A model generated the notes under the pieces. It saw only the letters and a list, made by a program, of their open reading frames with translations. It made no database searches and was not told the DNA's origin. 64,000 nt of DNA from Neobacillus cucumis (GTDB lineage Bacteria > Bacillota > Bacilli > Bacillales_B > DSM-18226). The stretch is from the NCBI RefSeq assembly GCF_023715505.1, contig NZ_JAMBOH010000021.1, positions 24,494 through 88,493 of the forward strand, read 5' to 3'. Of the stretch, positions 10,230 to 17,962 are shown piece after piece (position 1 is the first letter of the stretch; every line of letters begins with the position of its first letter). A program made the translations under genes and the position numbers.

Positions 10230-11189
10230 CTAATCTCCTGCCTTTTGCACTGCATGTTCGTGATCATGGTGATGGTCGTGGTCATGATGGTGATGGTCGT
10301 GGTCATGATGGTGATGGTCATGATGGTGATGGTCATGGCCGTGATGATGATCGTGATCATGATCATGGTGGTGGTGATGATCGATATGTTCCATCACATT
10401 GAGACGGTATTGGCAGGTATCGCAGTTCATCTTCACCTCATCACCAAGGGCTTCTTCCGCCCGATCGATTAAAATCGTCTGTAATTTTGGATGATAACCA
10501 AAATAGTCAGCCAATTGAAATTCAACCGCGGAATATTGATTTTGAATAGGAACCATCATATCTTCTAACCGTTTAATCAGGATGCCGGTGAATAGAAAGT
10601 AAGGCAGGATTACGACTTTTTTTGCTCCAAGCTTAATACAGCGCTCAATCCCTTCGTTCACAAGGGGATCGGTCACCCCCATAAAAGCAGGTTCGACGAT
10701 TTTATAGTTTGTTTTTTCCCATAGTAATCTAGCAATTTTATATAAATCACTATTGGCATCAGGATCGCTTCCGCCCCGTCCCAACAAAAGGACAGCTGTA
10801 TCGTCTTCAGGTGCCTCCCAATTCTCGCCAATTTCCATTAATCTCGTTTTTAGAATTTCAAATGTTTCCTCATGAACACCAATTGGCCGGCCATAAGTAA
10901 ATTGAACAAGTGGATATTTATTCTTTGCCTCATCAATAGCTGCTGGAATATGAATTTTGGAGTGTCCTGCCTGTAAGAGCATGATTGGAATCACGACAAT
11001 ATGGTCGGCCCCTTTCTCCACACACAGATCGATTCCTTGATTAACGGTTGGTCGTTCAAATTCTAAAAAGCACGTCTCAACTAGGAAAGAATCGTCCCAA
11101 GTCTTTCTTATCTCACCGATAAACTCGCGAACCTGCTGATTTCCCTCAGGATCTCTGCTCCCATGCCCCACAAATAAAATTGCTTTCAA
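10230..11189 (-). CDS. cbiX: Sirohydrochlorin cobaltochelatase with His-rich metal-binding tail
   Basis: CbiX inserts cobalt into sirohydrochlorin, the committed step of the anaerobic pathway. The 319-residue long form has two chelatase half-domains. The first carries VGHGSRDPEGN (His9) and LLQAGHSKIHIP, and the second LLGRGGSDPDANSD and ILPYFLFTG. Near residue 270 MNCDTC matches the MxCxxC motif reported for Bacillus megaterium CbiX, thought to hold an Fe-S centre. The last 40-odd residues are almost only His and Asp, probably a cobalt store or delivery tail. The start is TTG at 11187-11189 behind GGGGAGG. It could be called SirB by size of domain, but operon position supports cobalt. Confidence 0.94.
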   Translation of the reverse strand: MKAILFVGHGSRDPEGNQQVREFIGEIRKTWDDSFLVETCFLEFERPTVNQGIDLCVEKGADHIVVIPIMLLQAGHSKIHIPAAIDEAKNKYPLVQFTYGRPIGVHEETFEILKTRLMEIGENWEAPEDDTAVLLLGRGGSDPDANSDLYKIARLLWEKTNYKIVEPAFMGVTDPLVNEGIERCIKLGAKKVVILPYFLFTGILIKRLEDMMVPIQNQYSAVEFQLADYFGYHPKLQTILIDRAEEALGDEVKMNCDTCQYRLNVMEHIDHHHHHDHDHDHHHGHDHHHHDHHHHDHDHHHHDHDHHHDHEHAVQKAGD

Positions 11190-11253
11190 AATATTTCCTC
11201 CCCTTTGTTTGTAAATGCCTAACCTGCCAATTGACCGCTAGATCTTCTCCCCT

Positions 11254-12879
11254 TTACTCCCCACAAACAGCCGCTTCGATTTTAAGGTTTGGTGTGATAT
11301 CCTGGTACACAAAACCTTGAACCTCCTTGACCCGTTTAAAAAATTTATAGAAACGTTCATTTGGATAGGCCTTTTGTTTGTACTCTTGAACAATCCCCTC
11401 TATGACTCCGACAATTTGGTCCGGTGCGATTCCTTCCGCTACGATTTGGCCGGGATGTGCAGTTCTTCCAGCTGTCTTGGCTCCTAAAAATAAATCAAAT
11501 GCTCCCTTGCGGTAGACAATGCCAATATCCTCTTTTACGGCTCCATAACAGGCCATGCCGCAGCCATTCACACCCAGTTTCAATTCTTTGGGGAGTTCCA
11601 TGCCGCCAAGCCTTTCCTGCAGTTCATCGGCATAAGGGATGGAATCCTTCTTTTCTCCGTCACAAAAATCACAGGCTTTTACGGTTAATACGTCGCCAAC
11701 AGGAGCAATCAAAAAGTTGGCCGCCGTTAGTTTTTCAACAATCTCATCGGGCTTAGAGGTTAAAATTTGCAGCTTCATATAATGGTCTTGTGTGTATTCC
11801 ATGACACCTTCTTCTCCGACAATTTCGGAAAGAATGACCATCTGAGTCGCGGTAAATTTTTTATTGGCGACACCAGGGCTGACCGCTACCTCAAAAATAG
11901 ATTGAAAGTCTTGCTTCACCAGTAAACCTTGGGATGGTCCATCGTTCTCACCAAGGATCATTTGCAAAGCTTCCTCAGCCAGCTCTCTTGGCGACTCTTT
12001 CACTGAGGTTGGGGTGACTAGTTTCTTGTTTACCGGCGTTACATCTTCCATTTGCTCCAGTGCCCATGGTTCGGCTTCCTTTTGCAAACGCTGATGCGGT
12101 TTCAACGGCTGTATTGCCTGATTTAATGTATACTTCCGCTGATAACCGCGCGGAGTGATGATCAAGCCGTCGTAAAAAAATGTGGAAGAGTTGCCAATTA
12201 AAACGGTGGTTAACATGCCAATTTCATGTTCGAGCATCTCTTGTAAATTAGTTAAGACGATTTTTTGACTATCACGGAAAGCACTCTTTACCAATCCTAC
12301 AGGAGTGTCTGGCGAGCGATATTTTAGTAGAATTTTTTGTGCTTCCATAATCTGCCGTGTCCTTCTCCCGCTTTTTGGATTGTATAAGGCAATCACAAAA
12401 TCAGCTTGAGCGGCCGCTTCGATTCGTTTCTCGATCAGACTCCAAGGTGTCAAATGGTCACTTAAGCTGATTGTACAGGCATCATGCATGACCGGCGCGC
12501 CTAATAAGGCAGCACAGGAGTTGATGGCGGAAATGCCAGGGACCACCTCCACTTCTACCCCTGAGTCTTTTTTCCAGCCTTTTTCGATTAGCACTTCGTA
12601 AACCAGTCCTGCCATTCCATATACACCCGCATCACCACTCGAAATGACCGCTACCGTGTAACCGAGCTCCGCCTGTTTCACAGCCTCCTGGGCACGGCTC
12701 ACTTCTTCTGTCATTCCTGTGCTGATGATTTGCTTTCCAGTTATTAATCCCTTGATTAAATCAACATAGGTTTTGTAGCCGATGATGATATCACTTTCTT
12801 GGATGGCTTCTTTTGCCCGACCGGTAATATGTTTTTCATCACCAGGGCCAAAACCAATCACCAATAATTTTCCTTTCAC
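11254..12879 (-). CDS. cbiH: Cobalt-factor III C17-methyltransferase fused to sulfite/nitrite reductase-like Fe-S domain (CbiH60)
   Basis: CbiH methylates C-17 and drives ring contraction. This 541-residue form has an N-terminal tetrapyrrole methylase domain (about 1-245; GFGPGDEKHITGRA, VISSGDAGVYGMAGL, VVPGISAINSCAALLG) followed by an extra C-terminal region. That region resembles siroheme-type sulfite/nitrite reductase half-domains, with Cys-containing KACDFCDG and LGVNGCGMACYGAVKEDIG that could bind a 4Fe-4S cluster. The same fusion is known as CbiH60 in Bacillus megaterium. The start is a GTG at 12877-12879 with AAGGTGG upstream. It lies directly after cbiW, a possible redox partner. Confidence 0.93.
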   Translation of the reverse strand: MKGKLLVIGFGPGDEKHITGRAKEAIQESDIIIGYKTYVDLIKGLITGKQIISTGMTEEVSRAQEAVKQAELGYTVAVISSGDAGVYGMAGLVYEVLIEKGWKKDSGVEVEVVPGISAINSCAALLGAPVMHDACTISLSDHLTPWSLIEKRIEAAAQADFVIALYNPKSGRRTRQIMEAQKILLKYRSPDTPVGLVKSAFRDSQKIVLTNLQEMLEHEIGMLTTVLIGNSSTFFYDGLIITPRGYQRKYTLNQAIQPLKPHQRLQKEAEPWALEQMEDVTPVNKKLVTPTSVKESPRELAEEALQMILGENDGPSQGLLVKQDFQSIFEVAVSPGVANKKFTATQMVILSEIVGEEGVMEYTQDHYMKLQILTSKPDEIVEKLTAANFLIAPVGDVLTVKACDFCDGEKKDSIPYADELQERLGGMELPKELKLGVNGCGMACYGAVKEDIGIVYRKGAFDLFLGAKTAGRTAHPGQIVAEGIAPDQIVGVIEGIVQEYKQKAYPNERFYKFFKRVKEVQGFVYQDITPNLKIEAAVCGE

Positions 12880-12932
12880 ACTATTACGCCACCTTCCAAA
12901 ATTTCAAACTAGAATCCAGCTACTATCCGCTG

Positions 12933-13316
12933 TTACATCTTTTCTTTAACCGCTTTTTGTACTCCTTGGATGCATTCCGAGCCATCTGGCTGTATGAATC
13001 CTGCTTCGGAATATTGATAGATCGCATGCTCCTGAAGGCAATGACCTTCCGCCAGATGACGCTTTACAATTGTAGTTCCCACTTCTGGGGTTACGTTTTT
13101 ATACCAAGTCCCGGATGGATAGACGATGGCAACGGGAGCGTCCTTACATCTCCCATTGCATCTCGTTCTAGTTGTATGTATGAGTGAATCTAAGTTTAAA
13201 TTGGTGATTTCATTCCGAATCGCTTGTGTCGCTTCCTCCCCACCCTTTCTCATACAGCTGCTGCCGTTGCATATGAGGACATGGTGTTTCGTCCCTTGTA
13301 AATTCCATGTAGTCAT
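12933..13316 (-). CDS. cbiW: 2Fe-2S thioredoxin-like ferredoxin of the cobalamin operon
   Basis: This is the first gene of the operon, 127 residues with the thioredoxin-like 2Fe-2S ferredoxin pattern: HVLICNGSSCMRKGGEEA near the N-terminus (two Cys spaced by four) and TRCNGRCKDAPVAIVYPSGTWY further on (two Cys spaced by three), followed by VTPEVG. In Bacillus megaterium the equivalent CbiW is thought to feed electrons to the ring-contraction enzyme; that role is inference here. The ATG at 13314-13316 has AGGAGAG at 6 nt. A longer frame to 13415 would run through the riboswitch terminator, so I rejected it. Confidence 0.88.
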   Translation of the reverse strand: MTTWNLQGTKHHVLICNGSSCMRKGGEEATQAIRNEITNLNLDSLIHTTRTRCNGRCKDAPVAIVYPSGTWYKNVTPEVGTTIVKRHLAEGHCLQEHAIYQYSEAGFIQPDGSECIQGVQKAVKEKM

Positions 13317-13344
13317 GTCACACTCTCCTTTTTGTTTTTTACGT

Positions 13345-13377
13345 AAAAAAAGCACCCCTATGGACATAGGGGTGCAG
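13345..13377 (-). terminator. Intrinsic terminator (attenuator) of proximal cobalamin riboswitch
   Basis: On the minus strand an 11-nt arm (revcomp of 13365-13375, GCACCCCTATG) pairs with its complement at 13352-13362 and is followed by seven T. It lies between the aptamer and the cbiW ribosome site. Part of its 5' arm (CCTATGT) can instead pair with ACATAGG encoded at 13421-13427, which would be the antiterminator state. Confidence 0.88.
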
Positions 13378-13447
13378 AATATATCACACAAAAAATAGCG
13401 ATGTATGTTCAGCACTTCTACCTATGTTCCCGTAGGTTGATTGAAGC

Positions 13448-13618
13448 TTTTTAGGTATAGGCAGGTCTCCTGACTTAGGTTCATCATACCATTGCGTCTT
13501 CCCGAATTCCTTCAGTGACATTTGCAATGAACTCCCCATACAGTGGCGGGTACCGTGACGGATTTAAACCGTACTTCCCTAATTAAGCACATATTTTTAA
13601 TGCGCACCTATTCCTAAT
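13448..13618 (-). promoter_or_regulatory. Cobalamin riboswitch, proximal copy
   Basis: Read on the minus strand, this stretch has the hallmarks of the adenosylcobalamin aptamer: the conserved GCCACTG box (complement at 13541-13547), a stem-junction run AAATCCGTCACGGTACC just before it, and the closing AGTCAGGAGACCTGCC near 13463-13478. The outer stem can form between TAGGT near 13605-13610 and ACCTA near 13450. It is followed within 75 nt by a terminator and then cbiW, so high cobalamin should stop transcription of the operon. Confidence 0.93.
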
Positions 13619-13695
13619 CTATTCAATTGTTAAAAAGGCTTGTTTCTTCTAAAGCTAAACTATGAGAATTAAAAATGATTTAGAATCATCCAAAC

Positions 13696-13727
13696 GAAAA
13701 AATCCGTTCAACGTTAGTTGAACGGAT
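13696..13727 (-). terminator. Intrinsic terminator (attenuator) of distal cobalamin riboswitch
   Basis: A perfect 11-bp hairpin (arms 13702-13712 and 13717-13727, loop of four) is followed on the minus strand by TTTTTT. It sits between the two aptamers. An 8-nt stretch at 13773-13780 is exactly complementary to 13710-13717 inside this hairpin, a candidate antiterminator pairing. Confidence 0.85.
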
Positions 13728-13817
13728 AAAACGTCAGCACAAAAAGAAAGTTAATCAATAATCCTTTTTGTCCTAACGTTCCATCTTCTCAACCCCCGAA
13801 GAAATCGAAACTATAAA

Positions 13818-13980
13818 AGCTAAGACAGGTCTCCTGACTTGTGTATCTTCCTACTTTAGACCCTTCCCGTATCGTCCATAAATACGTCTCAGTGGTTTGT
13901 CTATTTCGTCCACACTCACAGTTGCGGGGACAGTTCTGGTATTGCACCAGATTCCCTATTAAGCCCTAAGGCATCTTAAC
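13818..13980 (-). promoter_or_regulatory. Cobalamin riboswitch, distal copy
   Basis: This is a second full aptamer on the minus strand, 200 nt upstream of the first. It shows the CAATACCAGAACTGTCCCCGCAACTG type core with the B12-box equivalent CCACTG (complement at 13892-13897) and the same AGTCAGGAGACCTG end near 13826-13842. It diverges from the proximal copy outside these conserved blocks, so it is not a recent tandem copy. It is followed by its own terminator before the proximal aptamer begins. Confidence 0.9.
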
Positions 13981-14021
13981 TAATTGTTAACAAATTCGTA
14001 TGTAATTTTTAAGAGATAATA

Positions 14022-14053
14022 ATTATACTAGTCTAACAAATAGAATATATCAA
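14022..14053 (-). promoter_or_regulatory. Probable sigma-A promoter of the cobalamin operon
   Basis: On the minus strand TTGATA (14048-14053) is followed after 17 nt by TAGTAT (14025-14030), with TATAAT overlapping it three bases further on. Transcription would start about 35 nt before the distal riboswitch. I see no equally good promoter between the two riboswitches. Confidence 0.55.
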
Positions 14054-14278
14054 GTGCTTTTTTAATTCCCTTAATTTATATTCCATTTTGGTCAACTCCG
14101 AGGATCGATCTTGTCTGGCTTTTTTTAATAAGAATATTATCATACTTATTAAAAATGATGACACAATTTAAAGGTTCTAAAAATGCTAGGAAGACCAAGC
14201 CTTTTTGGTATGATTCAACAAAATGAACCAAATAATAAATGAAAGCAAATCAAGAAATTATTAATTTGAGGTGATATA

Positions 14279-15064
14279 ATGCCAATCCTCGAAGTTGAGG
14301 AGAGTACCCTTTACTACACTGTTAAAGGTAACGGGATTCCAATCATATTTATTCATCCACCCGTTCTAACTTCAATAAATTTCATATACCAGTTAGAAGG
14401 ACTTTCTCGTTATTTTCAGGTTATCACCTTTGATATACGAGGACATGGAAGGAGTCCTTTTTCAAGAAATCCTATTACCTATCCACTAATCGTTGAGGAT
14501 ATAAAAAAACTAATGGACCATTTGGCTATTAAGCAAGCCATTTTATGTGGGTATTCAGCAGGGGCATCCATCCTATTGGAATTTTTATTATCAACATCAA
14601 AAGGGCGTGCTTTAGGTGGAATCATTATTAGTGGAATGTCTGAGGTAAGTGACTGGCGTCTAAAAAACAGAATTCGCCTTGCTAAAAACCTTGCAAAGAT
14701 TGGGGCATTGCCTGTTTTAGCCCGGTCAATATCCAATAGTAATTCAAATACAAAAGAGTTGTTCCACAAGATGTTTCTAGAAGCTAAAAAAGGTGATGTT
14801 AGAAACATCTTGCAATACTATGATTACTGTTTGAACTATAACATTTCCGATCAACTAGAGAACATTACTATGCCAATTTCCCTTATTTATGGTGGAAAAG
14901 ATAAAACATTTTATCATTATGCACAACAACTACATACGAAACTACCTCAAAATGAAATAACCTTTGTTGAAGGCATTAAACATCAGGTCCCAACAAAAGC
15001 AGCAAGTAAATTAAATGATGTTATTTATCACTTTATCCAAAACCTTCCAGGAAAACAGAGGTGA
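14279..15064 (+). CDS. Alpha/beta-fold hydrolase
   Basis: This 261-residue protein has the alpha/beta hydrolase layout. An oxyanion-type IFIHPPVL near residue 25, DIRGHGRS near 58, the nucleophile elbow LCGYSAGAS (Ser near 100), a probable acid in YGGKDKTF and a His in GIKHQVP near the C-terminus. The substrate cannot be read from sequence; relatives include lactonases, esterases and haloperoxidase-like proteins. The ATG has GAGGTGAT at 5 nt. The downstream PAP2 gene begins 6 nt after the stop, so the two probably share a transcript. Confidence 0.85.
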   Translation: MPILEVEESTLYYTVKGNGIPIIFIHPPVLTSINFIYQLEGLSRYFQVITFDIRGHGRSPFSRNPITYPLIVEDIKKLMDHLAIKQAILCGYSAGASILLEFLLSTSKGRALGGIIISGMSEVSDWRLKNRIRLAKNLAKIGALPVLARSISNSNSNTKELFHKMFLEAKKGDVRNILQYYDYCLNYNISDQLENITMPISLIYGGKDKTFYHYAQQLHTKLPQNEITFVEGIKHQVPTKAASKLNDVIYHFIQNLPGKQR

Positions 15065-15070
15065 GTAAGC

Positions 15071-15559
15071 TTGGATGTTAAACTATTTCATTTAATAAAT
15101 TCGCTTTCCGGACGTCATTTATTAATAGATAAATTAATGATACTTATTTCCAAAAAGATGAAATTTGTTTTCTTTATTATTTTAGTGATTTTGCTTTTTA
15201 AAAAAAGAAATGTAACTATTGAAGCAGTAGTGTCTATCATGATTTCGTTATTCTTGCATTTTATAATTAAGTTATTTTATTTTAAGCCCCGCCCATTTAT
15301 TGAAGGGAGAGTAGGGATACTTACCCCTTCTAAATTCGATTCGTCCTTTCCAAGTAAACATACTCTAATAGCTTTCGCCGTATCAACAATAGTCCTGTTT
15401 AAACAACGCATCCTTGGATCTATTATGTTGGGGTTTTCTTTTATAACGGGATTGTCACGAATTTGGCTAGGACATCATTATCCTTCTGACATTGCAGGAA
15501 GTGCTGTATTAGGCTCTTTTACAAGTGCGATTATTCATAAATTATTACATAGGAAATAG
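15071..15559 (+). CDS. PAP2-family membrane phosphatase (undecaprenyl-pyrophosphatase type)
   Basis: This integral membrane phosphatase of 162 residues likely dephosphorylates a lipid or lipid pyrophosphate at the membrane. The three PAP2 motifs are complete: KLFYFKPRP (KxxxxxxRP), SFPSKHT (PSxH) and SRIWLGHHYPSD (SRx5Hx3D). Four or five hydrophobic segments surround them. The start is TTG at 15071 with GAGGTGAG upstream, overlapping no other gene. It follows the alpha/beta hydrolase closely. A BcrC-like role in carrier lipid recycling is possible but not shown. Confidence 0.85.
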   Translation: MDVKLFHLINSLSGRHLLIDKLMILISKKMKFVFFIILVILLFKKRNVTIEAVVSIMISLFLHFIIKLFYFKPRPFIEGRVGILTPSKFDSSFPSKHTLIAFAVSTIVLFKQRILGSIMLGFSFITGLSRIWLGHHYPSDIAGSAVLGSFTSAIIHKLLHRK

Positions 15560-15699
15560 CAATGAAAACTCTTAAGAAAATTGCAGCGCCTATGAGGTAT
15601 TATGATTTTTCATTAGAAAATGTTGACAAAAAATCTGCTGGTTTAGTTTAATAAGAAAAGGTGATTGCCTTTTGTATTAGTAATCACCTCCTGTCTTTT

Positions 15700-15983
15700 C
15701 TAATCAATAAAGTCTATTTTATTTTGCCGACACCACTCAATCGCAATTTGTTTAAAAAACTCGTTTCGGTATGAATACCATTAGTCTTCCATTCCACAAT
15801 CTATAATTTTGTCCTTAAATCTTCTAAAAGCACCCTTTCCCTTAATTGCCCTAGATAAGGTTTCCTCCTTTCGATGATCTCATACAGTTAGGCAAAAGTT
15901 TCCCATTATCTGATATTCATTTACATCCTATTTAGTAGGTAATTCTATATAATTTTCAAAGTTTTCAACTACATCGATGCCAC
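15700..15983 (-). pseudogene. UPF0158-family protein remnant
   Basis: On the minus strand the frame reads IDVVENFENYIELPTK, stop, DVNEYQIMGNF, stop, then RAIKGKGAFRRFKD, GMED, stop, WYSYRNEFFKQIAIEW and CRQNKIDFID before a final TAG. This matches the end of UPF0158 proteins (YIELPS, GRGAFRRFKD, W..FR.E..KEIAIEWCEEN). At least three in-frame stops make it non-coding. No convincing N-terminal part is visible upstream. Confidence 0.7.
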
Positions 15984-16076
15984 CCTAGCTAATTTTGGAT
16001 TAACAATTATTCCATTAGGCCTCTTAGGTTACGTAAATAAATTTTGGTTCATTTCTTTTATTAAAAGGTCCCATTG

Positions 16077-17009
16077 TTACATCTCCCCACCAAAGGTGGC
16101 CACCGTCTGTCTGTCAAGACCAAACTCATGACCATTCCATTTCAATACAGTTTGTACATATCCCAGGCTGTCCGCATTATACCTGCCAGCTATCCTTTGA
16201 TATACTTCGAGTTCATAGATATCGTCCCTGTTAAAATCAATCGGGTATAAACCAGACAAAGGATTCACCCACCCCTTAATAGGAGCCTTTAAAATTCCTT
16301 GGGGGTTATAGATTTCCGATAAATATTCTTTCCCCTTATAAGTAAGGTCAAGAATATACTTTTCTCTGAGATGAAAACTGATTACCTTTGCTTTGTATTG
16401 ATTTTCATATGTCACATCGTACTTATAGGAATCATTGAATGCATCTGAATCAAAAATCTGCTTTATTTGACCGTTCATATTAGAAAAGATATACGCATAA
16501 ATTGTGCCGGCACTTCCTCCGGTATCGATGACCACTAAAATATCATCGCCTTTTTTGCCTGTAAAATTCCCCAGAAACAGGGCTGGATTGTATCCAGAGT
16601 TATTTTTAAAATGGATGTATTCATAATGATGTGTTCTCCCATTTTGGATTACCAAAGTGATATCTTTCCAAAATGGACTATCAGGGGTTTTATTGGCAGT
16701 AAGAAAGACATTATCTTTTATCCCATCTCCGTCAATATCACCCCTTTTTACTGTTACGATGGATGGACTATTAGTATTTATCTGTCTTGAATCAGCAGAT
16801 TGCAGTCCCGCCCGTATTTCAAAAAGTTTATGCTTTGAAGGATAAGGATTGGGAAAAGACAAAGCCAGATCAATTGTTTGCAGTGCTTCATTTGTTAATC
16901 CAGCTCTTGCTTGCGTTTTAGCCAAACAGTACCAATAATAGGGATTATTCGTCTCACGTATTTTTGTGTAATAATGATGGAGCTCTTTATTAAAATCATT
17001 GGTGTCCAC
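16077..17009 (-). CDS. Hypothetical protein with DGDG calcium-type loop, copy 1 of 2
   Basis: I do not recognise a named family. The 310-residue protein has a helical N-terminal part (about 1-75) resembling a tetratricopeptide-like unit (YYWYCLAKTQARAGLTNEALQTIDLAL) and then a beta-rich part starting with RGDIDGDGIKDNVFL, an EF-hand/FG-GAP-like calcium loop, and repeating acidic segments (GNFTGKKGDDILVVIDT, IDFNRDDIYELEVYQ). There is no signal peptide. The start is set at GTG 17007-17009 with AGGTGGG at 6 nt, because the paralogue at 36974 begins with ATG at the matching codon and both are then exactly 310 residues. About nine in ten residues are identical to that paralogue. Confidence 0.75.
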   Translation of the reverse strand: MDTNDFNKELHHYYTKIRETNNPYYWYCLAKTQARAGLTNEALQTIDLALSFPNPYPSKHKLFEIRAGLQSADSRQINTNSPSIVTVKRGDIDGDGIKDNVFLTANKTPDSPFWKDITLVIQNGRTHHYEYIHFKNNSGYNPALFLGNFTGKKGDDILVVIDTGGSAGTIYAYIFSNMNGQIKQIFDSDAFNDSYKYDVTYENQYKAKVISFHLREKYILDLTYKGKEYLSEIYNPQGILKAPIKGWVNPLSGLYPIDFNRDDIYELEVYQRIAGRYNADSLGYVQTVLKWNGHEFGLDRQTVATFGGEM

Positions 17010-17093
17010 CTGCAACCCACCTGTCATATTATTCTCCATAAAGGCTTATGTACGAATCCACAGGAGCATTCCAAGGTCTGTTTTCCATGAGTT

Positions 17094-17185
17094 AAAGTCT
17101 CGTAGGTTCCATCTTTTTTTCCATAAAAAAAGCAGGTACCTGAGCTATTGCCAGCCATTACCTGCTTTTTTTCATGAAGTCTCTC
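17094..17185. repeat. Dispersed hairpin repeat, copy A
   Basis: GTTAAAGTCTCGTAGGTTCC followed by a T-rich run and the hairpin GCAGGTACCTGAGCT..TACCTGC. Copies B (about 37990-38060) and C (51668-51750) share the order of these pieces. It contains the terminator at 17126-17174. Confidence 0.65.
17126..17174 (-). terminator. Bidirectional intrinsic terminator inside a dispersed hairpin repeat
   Basis: GCAGGTA and its complement TACCTGC flank a short spacer, with runs of seven A before and seven T after, so it can work in both directions. It lies just after the YuiH-like gene. The same hairpin core recurs at 51700 and, decayed, at 38030. Confidence 0.8.
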
Positions 17186-17200
17186 TAGATATCCTTGGTG

Positions 17201-17791
17201 CTAACGGTACCGTTCTTCTTTAAATGGATTGGCTGTCATCGAATAGCCAAACTCTTCCCAAAAACCTGCCTCATCTTCCTTCATAAACTCAATCCCTGAC
17301 ACCCATTTGGAGCCTTTCCAAAGATAAAATGTTTCTGGTGGAATAAACCTTAGTGGATAACCATGTTTGGGATCGATATCCTGCCAATCATGATGTTGAT
17401 CCTTCCAACGGTAGACAAACAAAGAATCGTCCCCTAGTAAAGGCTCGAGCGGCAAGTTGGCAGAATAACCAAATCTATCCCCATTATAGTAACCGTAAAT
17501 TTTAATGTATTTAACCTCTTCATCGATTTCTACAAATTTTAATAACTCTCTAAGGGCAATGCCTTCAAAAGTGGTATCAAACTTAGACCAGGTTGTAACA
17601 CAATGCATGTTAACGGTTGAGATGGTCTTTGGAAGCCCCATGATTTCTTTATATGATAAGACCTTTTCTTCTTTTACCTCACCAAAAAGTCTGAAATTCC
17701 AATAGGTCTTATTAAACACGGGGATATCCCCTTTGTGCAGTATGGGCCATTTTTCTGTTTCAAATTGGCCGGGTGGAAGCTGCTTTTCCAT
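17201..17791 (-). CDS. Molybdopterin-dependent oxidoreductase, sulfite-oxidase fold (YuiH-like)
   Basis: This 196-residue protein has the compact sulfite-oxidase/YedY-type molybdopterin domain. Visible features are STVNMHCVTTWSKFDTTFEGI with Cys64 as the expected Mo ligand, YGYYNGDRFGYSANLPLEPLL, and LRFIPPETFYLWKGSKWVSGI near the end. There is no signal peptide, so it is probably cytoplasmic, as YuiH of Bacillus subtilis (about the same length). The frame is open further upstream, but the ATG at 17789-17791 (or 17792-17794) follows AAGGATGG. The natural substrate is unknown. Confidence 0.85.
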   Translation of the reverse strand: MEKQLPPGQFETEKWPILHKGDIPVFNKTYWNFRLFGEVKEEKVLSYKEIMGLPKTISTVNMHCVTTWSKFDTTFEGIALRELLKFVEIDEEVKYIKIYGYYNGDRFGYSANLPLEPLLGDDSLFVYRWKDQHHDWQDIDPKHGYPLRFIPPETFYLWKGSKWVSGIEFMKEDEAGFWEEFGYSMTANPFKEERYR

Positions 17792-17888
17792 CATACACCA
17801 TCCTTTTTTCCTCATTAAATCACAGTGTTTCGTATAGTATACTACAAAATAAATCAAGAAAACCAAGTTAGTGTCCTGCCTAGATCAA

Positions 17889-17931
17889 ATGAAAAAGGGT
17901 TCCGTCTCCACTTGAAGACAGTACCCTTTTC
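17889..17931. terminator. Terminator duplicated with the stress-protein remnant
   Basis: AAAAGGGTTCCGTCT and AGACAGTACCCTTTT form a hairpin with A and T runs at the two ends. An almost identical hairpin stands after the intact stress gene at 26441-26486. Confidence 0.75.
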
Positions 17932-17962
17932 ACTTTCAATCCTTAAAATTCTCTGTTGTTGC

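Noticed and set aside
10229..10366. N-terminal extension of cbiJ (I/T/M-rich)
   Set aside because: It reads the same repeat in another frame; ATG 10226-10228 has a ribosome site and family start.
10248..10388. Possible CRISPR-like tandem repeat
   Set aside because: It is a codon repeat inside cbiX, with no spacers; no CRISPR array was seen in the window.
10137..10472. Plus-strand frame of 111 codons full of Met and Val across the His-rich tract
   Set aside because: It is the antisense of the CAY/GAY repeat in cbiX and continues into cbiJ; no ribosome site and no family.
15562..15651. 29-codon frame after the PAP2 gene
   Set aside because: Weak ribosome site, no family and no neighbour support.
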